Source: Pedobacter nyackensis
GTDB lineage: Bacteria > Bacteroidota > Bacteroidia > Sphingobacteriales > Sphingobacteriaceae
DNA length: 64,000 nt
NCBI RefSeq assembly: GCF_900176505.1
Contig: NZ_FWYB01000004.1
Coordinates: 267,910-331,909, forward strand
Direction: 5' to 3'
Shown here: one piece after another, positions 27,176 to 36,373 of the stretch
How the letters are laid out: each line of letters begins with the position of its first letter
Numbering within the stretch: position 1 is the stretch's first letter
Position numbers and translations under genes: made by a program
The notes under the pieces: generated by a model
What the model was told of the DNA's origin: nothing
The model's input: the letters and a program-made list of their open reading frames with translations, nothing else
The model's database searches: none

Positions 27176-28669
27176 ATGAATCAGAAAACACAACAAAAAA
27201 GAGGCCGAATCACCATACTAAAATTTGGGTATTTTGTGCTATTCAGCCTTGCCTTAATTGGGACAGGTGGTTGTTCTAAAATGCTGGATTTACCAGCCAG
27301 GGATAAATTTCCACAAGATATATTGTTTAAAGACGAGCAAGGATTTATTGACGCGCTTACTGGTATTTACATTGGAATGGATAAGCCAAATAATGGACCG
27401 ACAGAGGGCTTGTATACCAATAATTTAACTGCTGGAATGCTTTCCATAATGGCTTATAATTATACGAATGCATCCAGCTCATCTGCCAGCAGTGGTTTGT
27501 ATGCCAATGCTTCTCGGTATAATTATGAGGATTCAGGCGTAAAAAAAGAGATTGCAGGTATTTGGGCTGGGATGTATAACAATATTGCCAATTTAAATAA
27601 CCTGTTGCGACATATAGATGAGAAAAGAGGATTATTTACCCGGGACAATTTTTATCGTGTAAAAGGCGAGGCACTGGCTTTAAGGGCATTGTTTCATTTT
27701 GATCTGGCCCGTTTATTCGGACAACCTCCTTTAACTGGAGCTGATGCGCCGGCTATACCTTATATCACAAAGTTCGATATCCAAACCAAACAATTTGTTT
27801 CTTTAAATATGGCTGTGGATTCTTGTATAGCAGATCTGCAATCGGCGAAAACTTTATTGTCGCAAACAGATACCACAGCACTTAAAATGGGTTCTCATGA
27901 TTTATTCTCTTCCTATACCCAAAATCACATGAACTATTGGGCAACACAGGCCCTGCTGGCACGCGCTTATCAATATAAAGGAGATCATACCAATGCCATT
28001 AAAGCGGCTCAGGCATTAATCGGTAGCAATAAATTTCCTTTAATTACTACGAATGTTGCCAGTTCGTCAAATACGACAAGAGATCGCTTGTTTTCACAAG
28101 AATTGGTATTTTCTTTATATAGCAATAAGGTAACGAATATCAATAATAGCTTATTTAATATACCGAATACTGCGCTCACTTTAGCTGCTACTAATAAGGA
28201 TTTAATTTATAAGGGATCTACTGGAAGTGCTACAGATTATAGATACATTTCCTGGTTTGATGCCAATACTCCAGGTGTTAATGTGCCTTCTAAATTATTT
28301 CAAGATGCTAAACTGCCTTATTTTCTTCAAAATAATATTCCCTTATTAAGAATTTCTGAAATGTATTATATCGCTGCCGAAAGTGCAGGGCGTGCAGGAG
28401 ACCTAGGCGCTGCTTTAAGCTATTTAAATAGAGTTAGGGTTAGCAGAGGTTTAACTGATTTAACTACAACAACGGTAATAGATCAGGAAATACTTTATGA
28501 TGAAATCATGAAAGAATATAAGAAAGAATTTATACAGGAAGGACAGACTTTCCTTTACTATAAACGATGGAACAAAGACCTTGCAGCGGTAACAGGAACT
28601 ACCGTAATTGTGCCTAAAGGGGCTTATGTTTTTCCTATTCCTGATAAGGAAATTGAATACAATCATTAA
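27176..28669 (+). CDS. SusD/RagB-family substrate-binding lipoprotein (second of module C)
   Basis: The ATG at 27176 is chosen over an upstream in-frame start that overlaps the SusC gene; it gives 497 residues with a lipobox ending TGGC (Cys33) after a basic n-region. SusD features include GFIDALTGIYIGMD, GEALALRALFHFDLARLFG, YWATQALLARAYQYKGD, LLRISEMYYIAAESAG and FIQEGQTFLYYKRWN. It follows its SusC by 19 bases and precedes the DUF4843 gene by 28 bases. A low-complexity serine stretch around residue 100 (NASSSSASSG) is likely a surface loop. Confidence 0.91.
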   Translation: MNQKTQQKRGRITILKFGYFVLFSLALIGTGGCSKMLDLPARDKFPQDILFKDEQGFIDALTGIYIGMDKPNNGPTEGLYTNNLTAGMLSIMAYNYTNASSSSASSGLYANASRYNYEDSGVKKEIAGIWAGMYNNIANLNNLLRHIDEKRGLFTRDNFYRVKGEALALRALFHFDLARLFGQPPLTGADAPAIPYITKFDIQTKQFVSLNMAVDSCIADLQSAKTLLSQTDTTALKMGSHDLFSSYTQNHMNYWATQALLARAYQYKGDHTNAIKAAQALIGSNKFPLITTNVASSSNTTRDRLFSQELVFSLYSNKVTNINNSLFNIPNTALTLAATNKDLIYKGSTGSATDYRYISWFDANTPGVNVPSKLFQDAKLPYFLQNNIPLLRISEMYYIAAESAGRAGDLGAALSYLNRVRVSRGLTDLTTTTVIDQEILYDEIMKEYKKEFIQEGQTFLYYKRWNKDLAAVTGTTVIVPKGAYVFPIPDKEIEYNH

Positions 28670-28697
28670 GCTAAATCAATTGATAAATAGAAAAGAC

Positions 28698-29468
28698 ATG
28701 AAACGATTTAAACAATATTTGATATTATTTTCTGTAATTCCTTTTATATCTGCTTGTGAAAAGCAACCAGAATTATTTAAGGAAACTGCTGGACTTTATT
28801 TCGGTGTTGCGGAAGGACAGCTCAGTTATTCCTTTGCTAAATATCCGAAAAAGCTGTTGGATACGATATATGTGCCTGTGAATATTTTAGGCGATGCAGC
28901 GGGTACAGATAGATCCATTTCCATTGACTACGTAAAAGCTGTTGATATGGATGGTCTGGAAGGACAACATTTCAAATTACCTGAACAGGCAGTAATGCCG
29001 GCAAATGCTTATAAGACGGTTGTTCCCGTTGCGGTTTATCGTACCGCAGATCTTGAAAATAAGCCAGTTAAGTTTAAATTAAAAGTTAACCAGAGTGATA
29101 GTTTTCCTGGTTTAGGTATTACCAATCAGCAGACGGTTATTGTGAACCTGGCGTATATGCAACAGCCTGCAAATTGGGGTACACTCACAGGTTCACTTTT
29201 TGCCGGTTATTCAACCAATTTTGGTACCTGGACCAAAACTAAGTATAAGGTGATTTTAGATGCCTTATATGATGAGGAGAAAGGGGAAACTATTACAGAA
29301 TTTCCAGGTACTCGTAGTCAGCCTCCTGTTATATACAGTCAATATTTAAGTATTGTAAGGAATTATATACGCATAAACTATCCTGGTAACTATGGGGGAG
29401 TCGGGGCTAAATTATTAGATCCAGACGCGAATAATCAGCCTGTACAAGTTGGACCTGCAAATTATTAG
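28698..29468 (+). CDS. DUF4843 family lipoprotein
   Basis: The ATG at 28698 gives 256 residues with a lipoprotein signal ending ISAC (Cys20); a longer in-frame start overlaps the SusD end and is rejected. Family marks are the AGLYFGV segment, LEGQHFKLP in place of the usual GxHY, a conserved NWGTLTGSLFAGYST region and the C-terminal LLDPDANNQ. It follows SusD by 28 bases and precedes the PKD-like gene by 7 bases, so the two lipoproteins are tightly coupled. The role is unknown; a position on the outer-membrane surface beside the SusCD complex is likely. Confidence 0.8.
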   Translation: MKRFKQYLILFSVIPFISACEKQPELFKETAGLYFGVAEGQLSYSFAKYPKKLLDTIYVPVNILGDAAGTDRSISIDYVKAVDMDGLEGQHFKLPEQAVMPANAYKTVVPVAVYRTADLENKPVKFKLKVNQSDSFPGLGITNQQTVIVNLAYMQQPANWGTLTGSLFAGYSTNFGTWTKTKYKVILDALYDEEKGETITEFPGTRSQPPVIYSQYLSIVRNYIRINYPGNYGGVGAKLLDPDANNQPVQVGPANY

Positions 29469-29475
29469 CGCTAAA

Positions 29476-31158
29476 ATGAAAGACATGAAAAAGACAAAAA
29501 TCACGCTATTAAGCGCTATTGTTGTATCAGTTTTGTTTATTGGCTGTTACAAGGATAAGGGTAATTATGACTATCAGGATCCAGAGGCGGTAAATATTGC
29601 TACGGATATGGATAAGGTAGATCGTACTGTTTTTATAACTGCAGACTCTATAGATCTGAATCAGAATGACAGCCTAAAAGTAAGACTTAAAATCAATTCT
29701 TCTATAGGTGTTGCAGACGATTATAATTATCAATGGTTAGTCACACAGTATAGCTCAACGAATCAGAATCCAAAAACAAATGTCATTGGTTCGGGGGTTC
29801 ATCTGGACGCAAAAATTGTCTTGCCTCCCGATTTGTATCGGTTGGTAGTAAAATTGACGAGTAAAAAATCGGGTATCGAGTTTTACAAGCATTTTGCATT
29901 GAATGTTTCGGCAGCTGCCTGGGGTAGAGAAGGATGGTTGGTGCTGCAGGATCAATCTATTGGTGGTGGGGCAGACCTATCTGTGATCACAACAAGAGAC
30001 GGATCTGTAAAAGGCCAGGTGTACAACAATGTTTATTCTTTGTTTAATAAACACAAATTACCTGCGGGTACTTATAAGGTAAATGTGACTAACTATGCGA
30101 CCAATTTGCGTGCACAAAGGGTAACATTTTTTTATCCGAACGGTGGTGTAGAAGTAAGAAGTACTGACTTTGCTGATTCAACTAAATCTGAGGGATGGTT
30201 TGTTGTTCCTCCAGGTAATACTAATTTTCAATTGAATGGTTCTGCAGGGGGCAGTGGTGCGGGATGGGAATACATCATCAATAACAACCAGATATCTTAC
30301 CGTCAGGTGTCTGCACTTTCTATTAAAAATCCTCCTATTTTCTTTAGCCCGCCATATTTGGGCAGCTTTACTTTGAGTCCTTTTGTAATTAGTTCAGCTA
30401 ATAGTGATTCATATATGACTTTGTATGATAAGGCTAACCGTTGCTTTTTATTGCTAAGAGTAGAGACAGGTACATTCGTTCCTGCAAATCCTGATGTTCC
30501 AAACAAGCATTTTGTGAATTATGCAGGAACTGCATCAGATCTAAATCCCGTTACAGGTTCTGGATTTGATTTAAATAATATGCAGCATAATCTGGTTCAT
30601 GCTGAAAATGCACAGCCTATGACCACCAATAATGGTTACTGGAACTGCATTTTTAGAAATGAGGGTGGTGATGCTACTTATTTAATACAGTTTCAGAGAG
30701 CGATAACTTACGCTAATAATTTTAAAACAGGTCGATATCTATTAACTGAAGCCAATTGTCCTGGTATTAATTCGGCTACGATGTTTGCCTGCCCTACTTA
30801 TTTGTCTTTACCCGAAGGCGCATTTTATTATGTAAATGGGAACAATATTTATAAATGTGAGGTCAATCCTTTAGCAACATCTATAGCGAAAGTTGGTTTG
30901 ACTTTTCCTGCCGGTACGGTAATTAAAGTGATGAAAACATTGAATTCCGGATATACAGCTGCTAATCTACCTGCTACTGAGGGTCGCGTGTTGGTCGTGG
31001 CTACAGATGAATCCGCCAGTGGAGGAGGTCATAAAGTATATTTCTTCAACTTAAACGCAACAGGGGATATTACTGGTTCGCCCGAAAATCCCGCTGATGT
31101 TTATACCGGCTTTGATAAAATCACAGATATTACTTTTAAAAAGGCCCTGGGACGTTAA
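29476..31158 (+). CDS. PKD-like family surface lipoprotein
   Basis: Starts at 29476 and 29485 are both possible; the first gives 560 residues with a lipobox ending FIGC (Cys24) and the GNYDY signature just after it. An Ig/PKD-like region (about 55-150, DDYNYQWLVTQYS) is followed by a long beta-rich segment beginning GREGWLVLQD, the GWL motif shared with its paralogs. This copy is the largest of the four, with Gly/Ser-rich loops near 265 (NGSAGGSGAGW). It ends 55 bases before the metalloprotease pair. No enzymatic motif was found. Confidence 0.8.
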   Translation: MKDMKKTKITLLSAIVVSVLFIGCYKDKGNYDYQDPEAVNIATDMDKVDRTVFITADSIDLNQNDSLKVRLKINSSIGVADDYNYQWLVTQYSSTNQNPKTNVIGSGVHLDAKIVLPPDLYRLVVKLTSKKSGIEFYKHFALNVSAAAWGREGWLVLQDQSIGGGADLSVITTRDGSVKGQVYNNVYSLFNKHKLPAGTYKVNVTNYATNLRAQRVTFFYPNGGVEVRSTDFADSTKSEGWFVVPPGNTNFQLNGSAGGSGAGWEYIINNNQISYRQVSALSIKNPPIFFSPPYLGSFTLSPFVISSANSDSYMTLYDKANRCFLLLRVETGTFVPANPDVPNKHFVNYAGTASDLNPVTGSGFDLNNMQHNLVHAENAQPMTTNNGYWNCIFRNEGGDATYLIQFQRAITYANNFKTGRYLLTEANCPGINSATMFACPTYLSLPEGAFYYVNGNNIYKCEVNPLATSIAKVGLTFPAGTVIKVMKTLNSGYTAANLPATEGRVLVVATDESASGGGHKVYFFNLNATGDITGSPENPADVYTGFDKITDITFKKALGR

Positions 31159-31197
31159 ACAGAACTAAAAACACAATTATATAAAACTCGGATAATC

Positions 31198-31211
31198 AGA
31201 GTGATCACTCT
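31198..31211. promoter_or_regulatory. 14-base perfect palindrome before the metalloprotease pair
   Basis: The sequence agagtgatcactct is its own reverse complement and ends two bases before the ATG at 31214. It could be a regulator site or a small translation-control hairpin. It has no T tail. Confidence 0.35.
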
Positions 31212-31213
31212 AA

Positions 31214-33739
31214 ATGAAACAAAAATTTATGAAATTAAAATTTATCCCTTTTCTTGTTGCGCTATTCGCATTTGAGACAGGATTTGCGCAGGATTCTGCA
31301 GCAGTGAAGAAGCCGGTAGTAGCTAAACTGAAGGCTTATAAAGATATTATTACGGCCAAAGCTACTTCTAAAAATGGCTTGTTTAAAGTCCATAAAGTAG
31401 ACGAGAAGTATTACTTTGAGATTCCTGACTCTTTATTATCAAGGGAGTTTTTATTTACTACACGTTTGTCTAAAGTAGCTACAGGTAGTCCGAAATTTGG
31501 TGGCGAAATGATGAATGCCATGATTGTATCATTTGAGAAAGCTCCAAATGATAAGTTGTTTGTAAGAGCAATTACGAATGTAGCCCAGAGTAATCCAACA
31601 GATATCATTTCTCGAGCAGTTAGAAATGCAACCATTGAACCGATAATCATGGTGCTTGATTTAAAAACTCGTGGTACTGATAATAAATCATCAGTGATTG
31701 ATATGACAGATTTCTTTATGAAAGATAATATGATCTCTGGTTTTAATGCTGAAGCAAAGAAGCAAATGGGAACAGGAGCACCGGCGGCCGACAGATCAAT
31801 GCTATTATCGATGGATGCTTATCCTGAAAATATTGAAATTAAGTCGTTAAAAACTTATACTATAGGTGCTGCACCTGCAGCTGCAGCAGGACCGGATGGT
31901 CCGGCAGCGCCAGGCGCTGGACCAGCTTCGAGTGTTGGTGTAACATTTGAAATTAGCAACTCGGTAATGGCCATGCCAAAAGTACCGATGTCAATTCAAG
32001 TATATGACCCTAGAGTTGGCTATTACAATGGTAGCTATCAGGTTTTTTCTGATGCACAACAGCAAGTTGAAACTAACCGTTTTATTGTTAGGAATAGATT
32101 AGAGGTTAAACCACAAGATATGGCACGCTATAAAGCAGGCGGTCTTGTTGAACCGAAAAATCCTTTGGTTTATTATGTCGATCCTGCTACACCAAAGCAA
32201 TGGAGACAATATATCATTGCAGGTGTAAACGATTGGAATGAAGCCTTTAAAGGCGCAGGGTTTAAAAATGCAATTGTTGCAAAAGAATGGCCTGAAAATG
32301 ATAAGTCAATGAATATTGAAGATGCTCGTTATAGAGTAATCCGTTATTTTCCTTCTGTATCACCTTTTGTAGTTGCGCCAAGATTGAGTGATCCCAGAAC
32401 AGGGGAGATTCTTCAGGCTTATATAGGATGGTCGCACAGTCAGGTTAAAACTTTGCACGATTGGTATATGATTCAAGCTGGTGCTGCAGACCCTAATGGT
32501 AGAACAATGAAATTTAGTAATGAATTGATGGGGGCATTGATCCGTGCTGAAATTAGTCGTAACGTAGGATTTAACCTTGGTTTACGTGAAAATTTAGGTA
32601 GCAGTTCAACTATTCCAATTGCTCAGCTTAGGGATAAAAAATGGTTGGAAAAAAATCCATTTAACCATTCGATCATGGATCTGAACTTTTACAATTATGT
32701 AGCACAGCCAGAAGATATGATCTCAAGAAATGGATTGATTCCTAAAATAGGTGTGTACGACAAATGGGCAATTAAATGGGGTTATACTTATACAGGTGCC
32801 AAAGACTTCGAAAGTGACAAAAAGATCCGTTTGAAATGGATTTTGGATAATGTTAAATCGGGTTCTAAATTATGGTATGGAACAATCACTGCAGGCACTA
32901 ATCCAAGTGATCCATTTGATCCAAGCGTACAATGGGCAGATTTGTCAAATGATCCGATAAAAGCAAGTGAGTATGGAGTTAAGAATTTAAAATTTGCGAT
33001 GGCAAACTTGCTTAAATGGGCAGATAGAGAAGGTGATACCTATTATACTACTTCAGATTTATACTATACCTTATGCGATCAGTTTTCTTTCTTAATTCGT
33101 CACGTTTATTCTAATGTGGGTGGTGTTCATACTACTATTAAAAGTGTAGAGGAGGATGGTGATGTGTTTAAACCAGTAGCTAAAGCTACTCAAAAAGCAG
33201 CTGTAGCATTTATGAACAGAGAGGTGTTTAATACACCAACCTGGATTTTTGATCCAAATATTTTAAATAAATTTAGTAAGCCAGCTAAGAAAGAGCAGTA
33301 TCAGAAAATGCAGGACAATGCTTTGAGTTATTTAATTCATTCTCCTCGTCTTTTTAGAATGAATGCGGCCACCATGCGTTACGGTGCAGAAGCGGTTTAT
33401 ACGGTGGATAACTTGTTTACAGACCTGAATAATGGCTTATGGGCGGAAGTGAAAAGCCATAAAGCGGTAGACAGTTATAAACGTATATTACAGAAAGCTG
33501 CTATTGGTTATATGATTAAATCTGCGCAAGACGGTGAAAAACTTCCTGATTTAAGTAAGCCAGGTCTGGAAGAATTGGCTGGTACTGATGTTCCGGTAGT
33601 ATTACAATCTCACCTGAAATTAATTATGGATCAGTGTAATGCAGCTATTCCTGCTTATAAAGATCAAGTGATGGTGGCACATTTAAAATACATTTCAGCA
33701 AGAATTGCGAAGTATTTAGATGTAGAGAAAAGTAAATAA
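31214..33739 (+). CDS. DUF5117/DUF5118-type zinc metalloprotease homolog lacking the zinc site (predicted pseudoenzyme)
   Basis: The 841-residue protein has a signal peptide ending GFAQ, a DUF5118-like N-terminal segment (about 40-85), a DUF5117-like region (about 90-290) with an Ala/Pro/Gly-rich insert near 218-239, and a Met-zincin-like catalytic region (about 315-700). The in-frame neighbour at 33768 carries HEVGHTLGLRH at the corresponding site. Here it reads RNVGFNLGLRE, so all three His ligands and the catalytic Glu are replaced (Arg449, Asn450, Phe453, Glu459). The Met-turn SIMD is kept and the reading frame is intact, which argues for selection as a non-catalytic partner and against decay. 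It precedes the active paralog by 28 bases. Start alternatives at 31214 and 31229 barely change the signal peptide. Confidence 0.85.
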   Translation: MKQKFMKLKFIPFLVALFAFETGFAQDSAAVKKPVVAKLKAYKDIITAKATSKNGLFKVHKVDEKYYFEIPDSLLSREFLFTTRLSKVATGSPKFGGEMMNAMIVSFEKAPNDKLFVRAITNVAQSNPTDIISRAVRNATIEPIIMVLDLKTRGTDNKSSVIDMTDFFMKDNMISGFNAEAKKQMGTGAPAADRSMLLSMDAYPENIEIKSLKTYTIGAAPAAAAGPDGPAAPGAGPASSVGVTFEISNSVMAMPKVPMSIQVYDPRVGYYNGSYQVFSDAQQQVETNRFIVRNRLEVKPQDMARYKAGGLVEPKNPLVYYVDPATPKQWRQYIIAGVNDWNEAFKGAGFKNAIVAKEWPENDKSMNIEDARYRVIRYFPSVSPFVVAPRLSDPRTGEILQAYIGWSHSQVKTLHDWYMIQAGAADPNGRTMKFSNELMGALIRAEISRNVGFNLGLRENLGSSSTIPIAQLRDKKWLEKNPFNHSIMDLNFYNYVAQPEDMISRNGLIPKIGVYDKWAIKWGYTYTGAKDFESDKKIRLKWILDNVKSGSKLWYGTITAGTNPSDPFDPSVQWADLSNDPIKASEYGVKNLKFAMANLLKWADREGDTYYTTSDLYYTLCDQFSFLIRHVYSNVGGVHTTIKSVEEDGDVFKPVAKATQKAAVAFMNREVFNTPTWIFDPNILNKFSKPAKKEQYQKMQDNALSYLIHSPRLFRMNAATMRYGAEAVYTVDNLFTDLNNGLWAEVKSHKAVDSYKRILQKAAIGYMIKSAQDGEKLPDLSKPGLEELAGTDVPVVLQSHLKLIMDQCNAAIPAYKDQVMVAHLKYISARIAKYLDVEKSK

Positions 33740-33767
33740 GGATTTATTAGAACGATATTTTTTAGAG

Positions 33768-36284
33768 ATGAAGATGAAAATGATATTTGTTGGGCTACTG
33801 GGCTTATGTTGCAGTACTTCGATGGCTCAACAAGAAAAAGTTCAGAAAGCCAAGACAGATTCGGCTAAAAACACAATCAAGCCGATCAGTTCGATTGTAA
33901 CAAAAGATACAGAGAGTAAAAATGGAATGATCAACATTCACCGGAATGGAGATAAATATTATTTTGAAATTCCTGATGCACTCTTGAAAAGAGAACTTCT
34001 GGTAACCAGCTGGTTGGTAACTGTACCTGGCGGTAGTCCAAAATTTGGTGGAGAGATTATGAACACACGTACGATTTCTTTTGAAAAGGGATTTGGTGGC
34101 AAGCTGATCATGCGAGCAATGAGTGTAGGTAACCAGGTTGATCCAAAAGACAACATCGCGAAGGCTGTAGCCAATTCAAGCATTGATGCCATTGCAATGG
34201 TGTTTGACATTAAGGCTGTTGGACAAAACGGAAAGAGTTCAGTAATTGATATTACAGATTTTTTCCAGAAGGAAAACACCTTTACGATGTTGAGCCCTGA
34301 GGTAAAATCAAAAATGTCTGTTAGTGGGATTGCTGCGGACAGAAGTTACCTGAAAAGTGTGGCTTCTTATCCTGCCAATATGGAGTTTAAAATGGTAAGA
34401 ACTTATGCTGCTACGGCTGGTGGTGGAGCTGCTGCTCCGGGACGTCCCGCAGTCGCACCAATAGAAGCTGCTAAAATTGGATCTGCAATTACAATGGAGG
34501 TTTCAGTTTCCATTTTCTTAATGCCGGAAAAACCAATGATGCCGCGCCATTTTGATTTACGTGTAGGTTATTTTGCAAATTCATATCAACCCCTTTCTGA
34601 TCAGCAGCAAGATTTTGGGCCGACAACCTTTATTGTTCGCTATCGTTTGGAACCAAAGGCTGAGGATATGGCAAAATATAAAAGAGGTGAATTGGTAGAA
34701 CCGAAAGAGCAAATTGTATATTATATAGATCCGGCTACACCTAAACAATGGCGCCCATATTTAATTGCAGGTATTAACGATTGGAATGAAGCCTTTAAGG
34801 CTGCCGGTTTCAAGAATGCTATTATTGGTAAAGAATGGCCTGAAAATGATACGACGATGAGTCTTGAAGATGCACGTTATAAAGTGTTGAGGTATTTGCC
34901 ATCAGACATCCCTAATGCTTACGGACCTAATATTCATGATCCTAGAAGTGGAGAGATTTTACAAAGTTATGTGGGATGGTATCATAACGTGATGAGCCTT
35001 GTGCACGATTGGTATATGGTTCAGGCTAGTCCGAATGATCCTAGAGCTCGTAAAATGAAATTTAGTGATGAGTTAATGGGAGAATTGATCCGTTTTGTAT
35101 CCTCACATGAAGTAGGTCATACATTAGGGCTACGCCACAATATGGGAAGCAGTAGTTGCACTCCAGTTGAAAAATTAAGAGATAAACATTGGTTGGAAGC
35201 GCATGGACATTCTAGTTCTATCATGGATTATGCACGTTTTAACTATGTTGCACAACCTCAAGATAGTGTAGGTATTGTTTCAGGTATTATGCCACGTATC
35301 AATGATTATGATAAATGGGCCATCAAATGGGGATACACCTATATTGGCGCTAAAAATGACCAGGAAGATAAAAAAGTAGTATCTAGATGGATTACAGACA
35401 GCTTGAAAGCTAATCCGAGATTATGGTTTGGTGGTGAAGGTATGAACTTCGATGCACGTTGTCAGACAGAAGATGTGGGCGATAATGCCATGAAAGCCAG
35501 TGAGTACGGTGTTAAAAACTTACAATATGTATTGGCTCATCTTGCTGACTGGACAAAGGAAGACAATGATTTGTACAATAACCAAACAAAAATGTACTTA
35601 CAGGTGGCCACTCAATTTAATAGATATGTGAACCATGTGATAAAAAACATTGCGAGTGTATATGAAACCATTAAAATGCCTGGTCAACCTGGTGATACCT
35701 ATTCTTCAGTACCTGTTGAAAAGCAAAGGGAAGCAGTTGCATTTTTGAATAAGCAGGTTTTTGAAACACCGACATGGTTATTAGATTTAAACATGTTGAA
35801 TAAAATTGGTAGCCCTGCACGCTCTGGCGCAGTACGTTCAGTTCAAAATAGTACCATGGTTCAGTTGTTTAATGATAGGGTATTCAATACTTTAAACATC
35901 ATGGAGCAACGTTTTGGTGAGGAAAAAACCTATTCTGTAAATGAATATTTATCAGATATAAAATCAGGTGTGTGGAAGGAGCTGCAAACAAATCAAGAAA
36001 TTGATATGTACCGTAGAGATGTACAAAAAAATTACATCAACTGTCTCTTGAGGGTGAAAAATGAAGCGGAAGTTGGTAATAATGCCTTAGGGTTACTTTT
36101 TGGTGGACCAACCGCGGCAGAGACCATGCCATTAACTGTGAATTCTGATATTGGTTCTGTTATAACCTTACATTTAGAAAATTTAAACAAAGAAATTTTG
36201 GCTGCTGCTGATAAGGCTACTGACAAAGATTCGAAAGCACATTTGCTATTTGTTGCCAATCAGATTAAAAAGGATCTGAAGTAA
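33768..36284 (+). CDS. Secreted DUF5117/DUF5118-type zinc metalloprotease (Met-zincin)
   Basis: The 838-residue protein has a signal peptide ending SMAQ, a DUF5118-like segment (about 40-80), a DUF5117-like region (about 85-300, with an Ala/Pro/Gly-rich insert near 215-235) and a Met-zincin domain. The zinc motif HEVGHTLGLRH lies at 447-457 (His447, Glu448, His451, His457), followed by the Met-turn SIMDY. These are the hallmarks of an active metzincin. The protein probably cleaves proteins or peptides in the periplasm or at the surface. It is 28 bases behind its inactive-looking paralog, and the two are similar over their full length. This is the main hydrolase of module C. Confidence 0.9.
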   Translation: MKMKMIFVGLLGLCCSTSMAQQEKVQKAKTDSAKNTIKPISSIVTKDTESKNGMINIHRNGDKYYFEIPDALLKRELLVTSWLVTVPGGSPKFGGEIMNTRTISFEKGFGGKLIMRAMSVGNQVDPKDNIAKAVANSSIDAIAMVFDIKAVGQNGKSSVIDITDFFQKENTFTMLSPEVKSKMSVSGIAADRSYLKSVASYPANMEFKMVRTYAATAGGGAAAPGRPAVAPIEAAKIGSAITMEVSVSIFLMPEKPMMPRHFDLRVGYFANSYQPLSDQQQDFGPTTFIVRYRLEPKAEDMAKYKRGELVEPKEQIVYYIDPATPKQWRPYLIAGINDWNEAFKAAGFKNAIIGKEWPENDTTMSLEDARYKVLRYLPSDIPNAYGPNIHDPRSGEILQSYVGWYHNVMSLVHDWYMVQASPNDPRARKMKFSDELMGELIRFVSSHEVGHTLGLRHNMGSSSCTPVEKLRDKHWLEAHGHSSSIMDYARFNYVAQPQDSVGIVSGIMPRINDYDKWAIKWGYTYIGAKNDQEDKKVVSRWITDSLKANPRLWFGGEGMNFDARCQTEDVGDNAMKASEYGVKNLQYVLAHLADWTKEDNDLYNNQTKMYLQVATQFNRYVNHVIKNIASVYETIKMPGQPGDTYSSVPVEKQREAVAFLNKQVFETPTWLLDLNMLNKIGSPARSGAVRSVQNSTMVQLFNDRVFNTLNIMEQRFGEEKTYSVNEYLSDIKSGVWKELQTNQEIDMYRRDVQKNYINCLLRVKNEAEVGNNALGLLFGGPTAAETMPLTVNSDIGSVITLHLENLNKEILAAADKATDKDSKAHLLFVANQIKKDLK

Positions 36285-36318
36285 TTTTTAAAGTATAAAT
36301 AATTTATGTTAAAAAACT

Positions 36319-36355
36319 CATTCCCTGCTCCGCTTTAATTGTAGAGCCGGGAATG
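36319..36355 (+). terminator. Hairpin between metalloprotease and TlpA genes
   Basis: The arms cattccc and gggaatg, continued inward by gctc and gagc after one mismatch, form a stem followed by only three T residues, just upstream of the aaaggaggaa ribosome-binding site of the next gene. It may be a weak terminator or a processing site. Confidence 0.4.
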
Positions 36356-36373
36356 TTTATAAAGGAGGAAATT

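Noticed and set aside
31214..33739. First metalloprotease gene as a decaying pseudogene
   Set aside because: The frame is full length, the signal peptide and Met-turn are kept, and similarity to the active copy continues to the C-terminus; loss is confined to the zinc site.
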